Part shown: piece by piece, positions 57,218-64,000 of the stretch
Layout: each line of letters starts with the position of its first letter
Numbering within the stretch: position 1 is the stretch's first letter
Origin: Ramlibacter algicola
GTDB taxonomy: Bacteria > Pseudomonadota > Gammaproteobacteria > Burkholderiales > Burkholderiaceae_C
DNA length: 64,000 nucleotides
NCBI RefSeq assembly: GCF_016641735.1
Contig: NZ_JAEDAO010000001.1
Location: forward strand, 3,348,001-3,412,000
Direction of reading: 5' to 3'
Made by a program: the position numbers and the translations under genes
Notes under the pieces: model-generated
The model's database searches: none
What the model was told of the DNA's origin: nothing
The model's input: the letters and a program-made list of their open reading frames with translations, nothing else

Positions 57218-58075
57218 CTAGTTGCTGTTCTGCGCCCGGCGGATGTCGGCCACGCGGTCGGCGATGGCGTCGATGTCGAGCGAGTCCTGCGCGTGGAGCA
57301 GGTAGGTTTCCAGGTCGCGCACCGCCAGGCCCATGTGGCCCTGCTCGGCATGGGCCAGGCCCCGGTCGCGGTACTCGGCCCAGGCGTCGGGCAGCAGGAC
57401 CAGCAGGCGGTCCTGCACGGCGATGAGCCGCTGCCAGTCCTCCTGCGCGCGGTGGATCTCCTTCAGGTTGCGCAGCATGCGGGCGATGATGTCCCGCGGC
57501 GGCGCCGCCTGCAGGTACAGGCCCAGGGGCACCTCGAAGTCCTCGACCAGCCCGCTGCGGCGGCGGTACGGCTCCAGGCGCTCGGTGAGTTCCTCGCGCG
57601 AGAGCGACTGGCCGGTGAACGGGTCGATGACCACCTGCCCCTTGGGCAGGTTCACCTTGATCATGAAGTGGCCCGGGAAGCACACGCCGCGCGCGTGCAG
57701 GCCCAGGCCCTGCGCCAGCTCGATCCACAGCACGGCCAGCGAGATCTGGATGCCGCGGCGGGTGCGCAGCACCACGTTCAGGTGGCTGTTGTCCGGGTCG
57801 CAGTAGTCGTTGACGTTGCCGCCGAACGAGAGGTCGCGGAAGAAGAACTGGTTCAGCGCGCGCAGGCGCTGCAGCGGCGGCGCGTCGGCCGGCAGGCGGC
57901 GCTTCAGGCGCGCGAGCAGCTGGTCGACGTCGCCCAGCACCTGCTGCACGTCGAGGTCCGGGTATTCGTCCTGCGCGATGCTGGCCGCTGCTTCGAGCAG
58001 CGGGAAATGGTCGTCGTCGTGCACCAGCGCCCGGAAATATTCCAGGGGCGTGGGGACGTCGAAGTGCAGGGCCAT
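57218..58075 (-). CDS. SirB1-family transglutaminase-like/TPR protein
   Basis: The 285 residues have a transglutaminase-like core (about 60-190, with NDYCDPDNSHLNVVLRTRRGI and ARGVCFPGHFMIKVNL) and C-terminal TPR repeats (about 205-275). The start is ATG 58075; the 12-residue upstream extension lacks a ribosome site. SirB1 proteins have no established role; in E. coli the gene sits in the prfA operon. Confidence 0.9.
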   Translation of the reverse strand: MALHFDVPTPLEYFRALVHDDDHFPLLEAAASIAQDEYPDLDVQQVLGDVDQLLARLKRRLPADAPPLQRLRALNQFFFRDLSFGGNVNDYCDPDNSHLNVVLRTRRGIQISLAVLWIELAQGLGLHARGVCFPGHFMIKVNLPKGQVVIDPFTGQSLSREELTERLEPYRRRSGLVEDFEVPLGLYLQAAPPRDIIARMLRNLKEIHRAQEDWQRLIAVQDRLLVLLPDAWAEYRDRGLAHAEQGHMGLAVRDLETYLLHAQDSLDIDAIADRVADIRRAQNSN

Positions 58076-58132
58076 GTGGGCCGTTGTAATGGAGCGGCCC
58101 GGCACCGTCAAGGCAAGCCGCGGGCGGCGCGA

Positions 58133-59698
58133 TCAGCGCGTGACAAACTGCCTCAGCCGCAGGCCCGCGGCCGTGAGCGCGCCGAAGTAGATCAGCGCGC
58201 TGGCCACCAGCAGCGCGGCCAGCAGCCCGACACGCATCGGCGCTTCTGCGCGCATGGCGAGCCAGTCGAAGCGCGTCGCGGTCCACGCGAGGAATGCGGC
58301 GAGCAGCGCGGTGGCAGCGACCACCTGCAGCAGGAAGCGCGGCCAGCCCGGTGCCGGCGTCCAGCTGCCGCGGCGGCGCAAGCCCAACAGCAGCCAGCCC
58401 GCGTTGAGCAGCGCACCCAGGCCGATCGACAGCGCGAGCCCCGCATGCTGCAGGCGCGGCACCAGGAGCACGTTGAGCACCTGTGTCGCGACCAGCGCGA
58501 CGATCGCGATGCGCATCGGCGTCTTCATGTCGTGGCTGGCGTAGTAGCCCGGGGCGAGCACCTTGATCGCGACCAGGCCGAGCAGGCCCGTGCCGTAGCC
58601 GCCGAGCGCGAACGCCACCTGCACGACGTCGCGGTCCTGGAAGGCACCGTAGTGGAACAGCGTCGCCACCAGCGGCTGCGCGAACACCAGCAGCGCGGCC
58701 GAGGACGGCACCGCCAGCAGCACGACCAGCCGCAGGCCCCAGTCGAGCAGGTCGCCATAGCGCTTCGTGTCGCCGGCCGCGCGCGCCGACGCCAGCTGCG
58801 GCATCAGGACGACGCCCAGCGCGACGCCGAGCAGCGCGGTGGGGAACTCCATCAGGCGGTCGGCCGCATTGAGCCAGCTGACGCTGCCCGGCTGCAGCCA
58901 GGACGCGATCTGCGTGTTGATCAGCAGCGAGATCTGCGCGACGCTGACGCCGAGCAGCGCCGGCAGCATCAGCCGCAGCACCTGCCGCGTGCCCTCGTCG
59001 CGCCACGCGGCACGCAAAGCGGCCACCGAAGCGCCGAGCCGTGGCCACTGCCCGATGGAGCGCAACGCGGGAATCTGGATGGCCAACTGCAGCACGCCGC
59101 CCACCATCACGCCGACGCACTGCGAGTAGATCGGCTCGATGCCCCACTGCCGGAACAGCGGCACCAGCACCAGCATCGACGTGATCAGCGCCACGTTCAG
59201 CAGCACCGGTGCGAAGGCGGGCACCGCGAACTTCTTCCAGGTGTTGAGGATGCCGCCCGCCAACGCCACCAGCGACATGAAGCCGATGTACGGGAACATC
59301 CAGCGGGTCATCACGACGGCCGCGTCGTACGCGTGCGGCGTCTGCCGCAACCCGCTGGCCAGCGCCGCCACCAGCAGCGGCGCGCCGACGACGCCCACGA
59401 TGCACAGCACGACCAGCGTCCACAGCAGGATGGTGCTGACGTGGTCCACCATCGCCTTCGCGCCCGCCTCGCCATGCTTCTCGCGCGTGGCGGCCAGCAC
59501 CGGCACGAAGGCCTGGCTGAAAGCGCCCTCGCCGAAGATGCGGCGGAACAGGTTGGGGATGCGGAACGCGACGTAGAAGGCGTCGGTGAGCGCCGTCGCG
59601 CCGAACAGGGCCGCCATCAGGAGGTCGCGGAGCAGGCCCGTGATGCGGGACGCCAGCGTGAGGAGCGAGACGGTCGAAGCGGCTTTGAACAGGCTCAT
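58133..59698 (-). CDS. murJ: Lipid II flippase MurJ
   Basis: The 521 residues have 14 hydrophobic helices and the MurJ start SLLTLASRITGLLRDLLMAA with GEGAFSQAFVPV. It flips lipid-linked peptidoglycan precursors to the periplasm. ATG 59698 is chosen; the longer frame overlaps the divergent peptidase region. It diverges from the signal peptidase gene with about 50 bases between. Confidence 0.96.
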   Translation of the reverse strand: MSLFKAASTVSLLTLASRITGLLRDLLMAALFGATALTDAFYVAFRIPNLFRRIFGEGAFSQAFVPVLAATREKHGEAGAKAMVDHVSTILLWTLVVLCIVGVVGAPLLVAALASGLRQTPHAYDAAVVMTRWMFPYIGFMSLVALAGGILNTWKKFAVPAFAPVLLNVALITSMLVLVPLFRQWGIEPIYSQCVGVMVGGVLQLAIQIPALRSIGQWPRLGASVAALRAAWRDEGTRQVLRLMLPALLGVSVAQISLLINTQIASWLQPGSVSWLNAADRLMEFPTALLGVALGVVLMPQLASARAAGDTKRYGDLLDWGLRLVVLLAVPSSAALLVFAQPLVATLFHYGAFQDRDVVQVAFALGGYGTGLLGLVAIKVLAPGYYASHDMKTPMRIAIVALVATQVLNVLLVPRLQHAGLALSIGLGALLNAGWLLLGLRRRGSWTPAPGWPRFLLQVVAATALLAAFLAWTATRFDWLAMRAEAPMRVGLLAALLVASALIYFGALTAAGLRLRQFVTR

Positions 59699-59750
59699 GG
59701 GGGCACGCGGCGCGCCGAGTTTATAGTGCCCCGCTCCCCTTTCCCCGCCC

Positions 59751-60554
59751 ATGCAGACCATCGGCTTCGGCATCCTCGAATTCCTCTCGGTCCTCGCCGC
59801 GATCACCGGCGTGTGCTGGCTGCTCGCGCGGCGCCATCGCGGACGCGCACGGCCCGATGGACGCAAGCCGTTCTGGGTGACGTGGGGTGCCGAGGCGTTC
59901 GTCGTCGTGGGCCTGGTGCTTGCCGGCCGCGTCGCGCTGGCCGACTGGCAGCGCGTGCCGAGCGGCTCGATGGAGCCGACGCTGCGCGTGGGCGACTTCC
60001 TGCTGGTGAACAAGCTGGCCTACGGTCCGCGCCTGCCGTTCACCAACACGGCGCTGCCGCTGGGCGAGCCGCAGCGCGGCGACGTCGTGGTGTTCCGCTT
60101 CCCCGGCAATGTCTCGCAGATGTACGTCAAGCGGCTGGTCGGCCTGCCGGGCGACGTGGTGCGCTACCGCGCGGGCGCCGTCAGCGTGAACGGCGAGCCG
60201 TTCCGGGTCGAGCTGGATGGCGACGCCGAGCGGCATCCGGAAGACCGTGGCCAGCTGTTCGTCCACGAGGAAACGGCCGGCCGCGAACGCACGATCAAGG
60301 TGGCCGAGCGAGCGCCCGGCGCCCACGTGGAGCCGGTGGCCTGGGAGGGCGACCCGGCGCATTGCCGCGTGGAGTCGCGCCAGGCCTGGGCCTGCACCGT
60401 CCCGGCGGGGCAGTACCTGATGCTGGGCGACAACCGCGACAACTCGGCCGATTCGCGGGTCTGGGGCTTCCTGGACGCCCGCGAGGTGTACGGCAAGGCC
60501 GTGCGGGTGCTCGCCAACCCGGGCGAGTGGTCGCGCAGCTGGTCGCCCCTCTGA
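59751..60554 (+). CDS. lepB: Signal peptidase I
   Basis: The 267 residues have two N-terminal helices, catalytic Ser73 (PSGSMEPTL), Lys127 (YVKRLVGLPGD) and the GDNRDNSADSR box near the end. It cleaves Sec signal peptides at the outer face of the inner membrane. It is not next to lepA, the usual site in proteobacteria, so it may be a second signal peptidase; lepB is assigned by family only. Confidence 0.93.
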   Translation: MQTIGFGILEFLSVLAAITGVCWLLARRHRGRARPDGRKPFWVTWGAEAFVVVGLVLAGRVALADWQRVPSGSMEPTLRVGDFLLVNKLAYGPRLPFTNTALPLGEPQRGDVVVFRFPGNVSQMYVKRLVGLPGDVVRYRAGAVSVNGEPFRVELDGDAERHPEDRGQLFVHEETAGRERTIKVAERAPGAHVEPVAWEGDPAHCRVESRQAWACTVPAGQYLMLGDNRDNSADSRVWGFLDAREVYGKAVRVLANPGEWSRSWSPL

Positions 60555-60608
60555 GACGCCCGGCGCCCTGCCCCAGGCTCGTCAGCAGGGGCCGACCCCG
60601 CTTGCGGG

Positions 60609-60614
60609 TACAAT
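60609..60614 (+). promoter_or_regulatory. Candidate -10 box of rpsT
   Basis: TACAAT in GGGTACAATGG lies 46 bases before the rpsT ATG, matching the context upstream of the Rieske oxygenase gene. No good -35 box was found. Confidence 0.5.
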
Positions 60615-60659
60615 GGAGGGCTTTGCTGGCAACATCCTCAGACACCAAGGATTACTCAC

Positions 60660-60962
60660 ATGGCCTCTGCCAAACCCAAGAAGAAGAACCCGCGCCTCGC
60701 GTCGGGCCGCAAGCGCGCCCGCCAGGACGTCAAGCTCAACGCCGCGAACTCCTCGCTGCGTTCGAAGTACCGCACCGCCGTCAAGAACGTGGAAAAGGCC
60801 GTCGCCACTGGTGACAAGGCCAAGGCCACCGAACTGTTCGCCAAGGCCCAGGCGATCGTCGACTCCGTCGCCGACAAGGGCATCTTCCACAAGAACAAGG
60901 CGTCTCGCGACAAGAGCCGCCTCGCCGCCAAGGTCAAGACCCTGGCGCAAGCCGCCGCCTGA
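60660..60962 (+). CDS. rpsT: 30S ribosomal protein S20
   Basis: The 100 residues are basic throughout, with the S20 sequence [22 protein letters not shown] and a C-terminal [10 protein letters not shown]. It binds 16S rRNA early in 30S assembly. AAGGATT precedes the ATG. The protein is longer than the E. coli version (87 residues), as usual in Comamonadaceae. A very strong terminator follows. Confidence 0.97.
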   Translation: MASAKPKKKNPRLASGRKRARQDVKLNAANSSLRSKYRTAVKNVEKAVATGDKAKATELFAKAQAIVDSVADKGIFHKNKASRDKSRLAAKVKTLAQAAA

Positions 60963-61020
60963 TTCCCTTCAGGCACCCGCCCGGGCTTCGTTGAAGCCCG
61001 CCGTTTGAACCGGGTGCGCT

Positions 61021-61068
61021 GCCAGCAAAGCAAAAAACCGCCTTCGGGCGGTTTTTTGCTTTGCTGGC
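61021..61068. terminator. Long bidirectional terminator after rpsT
   Basis: A 22-base perfect inverted repeat (arm begins GCCAGCAAAGCAAAAAACCG) closes on a TTCG loop, so both strands carry A/T runs at the stem base. It separates the convergent rpsT and DUF3579 genes. Confidence 0.9.
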
Positions 61069-61079
61069 CGGGATTCCTT

Positions 61080-61391
61080 CTACGCGGGCGCCGAGCCTGC
61101 TTCGTGTTCCTTCACCACCAGGTCGTTGTCCTTGGCGAAGTTCATGACGAAGTCCCAGGCCATGGGCTCGTGCGCCCGCAGGTCGGAGTGCACGACGACC
61201 GTCTTCACGCCGTCGATGATGCGCGGGATGCACCACGGCGAATAGCTCAGGTGGCTGCCCGGAGCGGCGCCGCCGGGGCGAAACGAGCTCATGACGCCCG
61301 CCAGCCGTTCCGCCCAGTCGCTGGGGCGAAAGGTGCGCCCTTCCCGGGTGATGCCCTGGATCAGCAGCTGCTTGGGGGGAGAGGTGGCCAT
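61080..61391 (-). CDS. DUF3579 protein
   Basis: The 103 residues match DUF3579 (LLIQGITREGRTFRPSDWAERL and CIPRIIDGVKTVVV). The family is found mainly in betaproteobacteria, between rpsT and the arginine genes as here. ATG 61391 is chosen; the longer frame overlaps the argD promoter region. The function is unknown. Confidence 0.93.
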   Translation of the reverse strand: MATSPPKQLLIQGITREGRTFRPSDWAERLAGVMSSFRPGGAAPGSHLSYSPWCIPRIIDGVKTVVVHSDLRAHEPMAWDFVMNFAKDNDLVVKEHEAGSAPA

Positions 61392-61560
61392 CGCGGGTGG
61401 TTGGCGCGCCGCCGGTGCCGGGGATCGCCCGTGCTGCGACGCAGCAGAAATTCTAACTCTTATAGAAGACTCACGGCCGACCGCCTGGCCGGCGCGCACG
61501 GCCGCGCAGGGGCATCGCTGCGATGCGCAATCGGCAACCAGCCGGGCCGCGGCACGTGCC

Positions 61561-61566
61561 TAGAAT
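61561..61566 (+). promoter_or_regulatory. Candidate -10 box before the argD leader hairpin
   Basis: TAGAAT lies about 8 bases before the hairpin at 61575. A transcript from here would contain the hairpin near its 5' end. Confidence 0.35.
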
Positions 61567-61574
61567 CGGGCCTC

Positions 61575-61600
61575 AACGGCTCACGCGTTGAGCCGTTTTT
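61575..61600 (+). terminator. Terminator-like hairpin in the argD leader
   Basis: AACGGCTCA, loop CGCGT, TGAGCCGTT and a TTT run lie 31 bases before the argD ATG and just after a TAGAAT box. It may be an attenuator or a terminator of read-through from upstream. Confidence 0.5.
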
Positions 61601-61630
61601 CATTGCCGACGCCACCAGGAGAACCGACGC

Positions 61631-62824
61631 ATGGCATTCATCGAGGCCGCCTCGCCGCACACCATGAACACCTACGGCCGGGTGCCGATCGCCCTGTCCC
61701 ACGGGCGTGGGGCGCGCGTGTGGGACGTCAACGGCAAGGAGTACCTGGACGCGCTGGCCGGCATCGCGGTGAACACGCTGGGCCACGGCCACCCGAAGCT
61801 GGTGCCGGCGCTGCAGGACCAGGTCGCCAAGCTGATCCACTCCAGCAACTACTACCACGTGCCCAACCAGGAGAAGCTGGCGGCCAAGCTGTCCGAGCTG
61901 TCCGGGCTGACGAACGCCTTCTTCTGCAGCACGGGCCTGGAGGCCAACGAGGCGGCCATCAAGCTGGCGCGCAAGTACGGCCACGACAAGGGCATCGAGG
62001 CCCCGCAGATCGTGGTGTACGAGAAGGCCTTCCACGGCCGCAGCATCGCGACGCTGTCGGCCACCGGCAACGAGAAGGTGCAGAAGGGCTTCGGCCCGCT
62101 GGTTCCGGGGTTCATCCGCGTGCCGATGAACGACATCGGGGCCCTCAAGTCCGCCACCGAAGGCAACCAGGACGTGGTGGCCGTGTTCTTCGAGACCATC
62201 CAGGGCGAAGGCGGCATCAACCCGATGCGCGCCGAGTACCTGCAACAGGTGCGGCAGCTGTGCGACGAGCGCGGCTGGCTGCTGATGATCGACGAGGTGC
62301 AGTGCGGCATGGGCCGCACCGGCAAGTGGTTCGCGCACCAGTGGGCGGGCATCCGCCCGGACGTGATGCCGATCGCCAAGGGCCTGGGTTCGGGCGTGCC
62401 GGTGGGCGCCGTCGTCGCGGGGCCGAAGGCCGCCAACATCTTCCAGCCGGGCAACCACGGCACCACCTTCGGCGGCAATCCGCTCGCGATGCGCGCGGGC
62501 GTCGAGACGATCCGCATCATGGAAGAGGACGGCCTGCTCGAGAACGCCGCCACCGTCGGCGCCTACCTGAAGCGGTCGCTAGAGCAGGAACTCGGTTCGC
62601 TGCCCGGCGTGAAGGAAGTGCGCGGCCAGGGCCTGATGCTCGGCATGGAACTCGACCGCCCCTGCGGCGTGCTGGTGAACCGCGCCGCCGAGGCGGGCCT
62701 GCTCCTGTCGGTGACCGCGGACACCGTCGTGCGGCTGCTGCCGCCGCTGATCTTCACCAAGGCCGACGTGGACGAGACGGTCACGAAGCTCGCGCCGCTG
62801 GTGAAGGCCGTGCTCGCGGAGTGA
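61631..62824 (+). CDS. argD: Acetylornithine aminotransferase
   Basis: The 397 residues include PLP-binding Lys250 in PIAKGLGSGVP, DEVQCGMGRTG near 221-231 and the TGLEANEAAIKLAR block. It converts N-acetylglutamate semialdehyde to N-acetylornithine in arginine synthesis. CAGGAGAACCG precedes the ATG. argF follows after 4 bases. Confidence 0.95.
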   Translation: MAFIEAASPHTMNTYGRVPIALSHGRGARVWDVNGKEYLDALAGIAVNTLGHGHPKLVPALQDQVAKLIHSSNYYHVPNQEKLAAKLSELSGLTNAFFCSTGLEANEAAIKLARKYGHDKGIEAPQIVVYEKAFHGRSIATLSATGNEKVQKGFGPLVPGFIRVPMNDIGALKSATEGNQDVVAVFFETIQGEGGINPMRAEYLQQVRQLCDERGWLLMIDEVQCGMGRTGKWFAHQWAGIRPDVMPIAKGLGSGVPVGAVVAGPKAANIFQPGNHGTTFGGNPLAMRAGVETIRIMEEDGLLENAATVGAYLKRSLEQELGSLPGVKEVRGQGLMLGMELDRPCGVLVNRAAEAGLLLSVTADTVVRLLPPLIFTKADVDETVTKLAPLVKAVLAE

Positions 62825-62828
62825 GGCG

Positions 62829-63749
62829 ATGGCGATCCGGCACTACCTGCAATTCAGCGACCTCACGGCCGGCGAGTACGCCTGGCTGTTCGAGCGCGCG
62901 GCGATCATCAAGCGCAAGTTCAAGGCGTACGAGAAGTACCACCCGCTGGCCGACCGCACGCTGGCCATGATCTTCGAGAAGGCCTCGACCCGCACCCGCG
63001 TGAGCTTCGAGGCCGGCATGTACCAGATGGGCGGCAGCGTCGTGCACCTGACCACCGGCGACAGCCAGCTGGGCCGCGCCGAGCCGATCGAGGACAGCGC
63101 CAAGGTGATCGGCCGCATGGTCGACCTGGTGATGATCCGCACCTTCGGCCAGGACAAGATCGAGCGCTTCGCCGCGCATTCTCGGGTGCCCGTCATCAAC
63201 GGGCTGACCAACGAGTTCCACCCGTGCCAGATCCTGGCCGACATTTTTACGTTCATCGAGCAGCGCGGCTCGATCGCGGGCAAGGTGGTGGCCTGGGTGG
63301 GCGACGGCAACAACATGGCCAACACCTGGCTGCAGGCCGCCGACCTGCTCGGGTTCAAGGTGCACCTGAGCACGCCGCGCGGCTACGAAGTCGACCAGGA
63401 CGTGGCCGGCGTGCGCAGCCGCGACAGCTACAAGGTGTTCAAGGACCCGATGGACGCCTGCCGCGGCGCCGACCTGGTGACCACCGACGTGTGGACCAGC
63501 ATGGGCTACGAGGCCGAGAACGAGGAACGCCGCAAGGCCTTTGCCGACTGGTGCGTCGACGAGGACATGATGCGGGTCGCGAAGCCCGACGCGCTGTTCA
63601 TGCACTGCCTGCCCGCCCACCGTGGCGAGGAAGTGGCCGCCGAGGTGATCGACGGCCCGCAATCCGTCGTGTGGGACGAGGCCGAGAACCGCATGCACGT
63701 GCAGAAGGCACTCATGGAGTACCTGCTGCTCGGCAAGGTGACGGGCTAG
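62829..63749 (+). CDS. argF: Ornithine carbamoyltransferase
   Basis: The 306 residues have the carbamoyl-phosphate motif STRTR (53-57) and the ornithine/catalytic HCLPAHRGEE. It makes citrulline from ornithine. It overlaps nothing and starts 4 bases after the argD stop, forming argDF. The anabolic form is likely from context. Confidence 0.96.
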   Translation: MAIRHYLQFSDLTAGEYAWLFERAAIIKRKFKAYEKYHPLADRTLAMIFEKASTRTRVSFEAGMYQMGGSVVHLTTGDSQLGRAEPIEDSAKVIGRMVDLVMIRTFGQDKIERFAAHSRVPVINGLTNEFHPCQILADIFTFIEQRGSIAGKVVAWVGDGNNMANTWLQAADLLGFKVHLSTPRGYEVDQDVAGVRSRDSYKVFKDPMDACRGADLVTTDVWTSMGYEAENEERRKAFADWCVDEDMMRVAKPDALFMHCLPAHRGEEVAAEVIDGPQSVVWDEAENRMHVQKALMEYLLLGKVTG

Positions 63750-63773
63750 GAGCGGGTGCGGCTCCCCGTCGCG

Positions 63774-64000
63774 TCAGTGGGCGGGCCGGGCCAGCGCCGC
63801 CGGCGCGCCGCCAAGCGTCATCTCTCCCAGCTTGACCAGCCGCGACTCGATGGCCCAGCGCGTGCGGCCCAGCGCCGCCGCGAGGTCCTTCGTCGGCGTG
63901 CCCGCGGCGAACCCGGCGCGCAGCGCCTCGTCGTCGTCGGCCGACCAGGGCTTGCCGGTGTTGGGCGGCAGGTCGCGTTCGCGCTTGCGCGCGGGCGGCG
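63774..64000 (-). CDS. SANT/Myb-like small DNA-binding protein, 5' end beyond the window
   Basis: The last 75 residues, read on the minus strand, contain a SANT-like helical stretch (KPWSADDDEALRAGFAAG, then KDLAAALGRTRWAIESRLVKLG). Similar short proteins occur after argF in Burkholderiales. Its start lies outside the window. DNA binding is inferred from the fold pattern only. Confidence 0.65.
   Translation of the reverse strand, partial: PPARKRERDLPPNTGKPWSADDDEALRAGFAAGTPTKDLAAALGRTRWAIESRLVKLGEMTLGGAPAALARPAH

Noticed and set aside
55589..60814. 1741-codon open frame on the plus strand
   Set aside because: It crosses the antisense of AI-2E, purM-like, SirB1 and murJ genes and then overlaps lepB out of frame. 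The translation is Arg/His/Gln-rich without domains. Third-position G/C bias explains the missing stops.

Overview
The window is about 70% GC, densely coded on both strands, and looks like a chromosomal segment of a betaproteobacterium of the order Burkholderiales, most likely Comamonadaceae (Ramlibacter/Variovorax-like). The basis is gene order and family content: rpsT, a DUF3579 gene, argD and argF in a row; a purM-like / AI-2E / hda / HAD / pcnB / folK run with 4-base overlaps; many TRAP binding proteins; and a 100-residue S20. The genus is inference. I saw no tRNA, rRNA, CRISPR array, insertion sequence or prophage.

Layout. 1-1.3 kb: end of a TRAP permease gene and its binding protein. 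1.35-9.1 kb (minus): a molybdenum hydroxylase operon in the order CoxS-, CoxL-, CoxM-like subunits, MoxR ATPase (CoxD-like), VWA protein (CoxE-like), CoxG and XdhC. 9.3-13.9 kb: modABC, a lone TupA-like oxyanion-binding protein and a ModE-like regulator; together these plausibly supply and sense molybdate for the adjacent enzyme. 13.9-16.2 kb: Ku and an EgtB/SenA-like enzyme. 16.3-22.8 kb: TRAP small and large permeases, then three tandem Tat-type TRAP binding proteins. 22.9-25.9 kb: xseB-ispA-dxs. 26.1-29.6 kb: four abutting genes (Rieske oxygenase, leuD-like, DMT exporter, rhodanese).

29.6-50.2 kb is a mosaic of small envelope and stress-type genes: serine-rich and lipoprotein genes, hemerythrin, polar disordered proteins, hydrolases, phosphatases, TetR with a dihaem cytochrome, SDR, gshA, an HPF-like protein, a C39-like peptidase, two L,D-transpeptidases, DUF808 and ferredoxin. 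Many of these genes have the same upstream motif, TCCTACA, and four have a second conserved block 20-21 bases downstream. I read this as a promoter of one shared regulon; it is the strongest unexplained signal here.

50.2-64 kb is mainly core genes: a secreted metallopeptidase, an orphan ATP synthase subunit c gene, folK, pcnB, a HAD phosphatase, hda, an AI-2E exporter, a divergent purM-like gene, a SirB1/TPR protein, murJ, signal peptidase I, rpsT, a DUF3579 gene, argD, argF and a cut SANT-like gene. Notable oddities are the divergent PurM at the purM locus, the isolated subunit c, a terminator-like hairpin in the argD leader, a substituted iron ligand in the EgtB-like enzyme, and a 21-codon open frame overlapping the start of a hydrolase gene.
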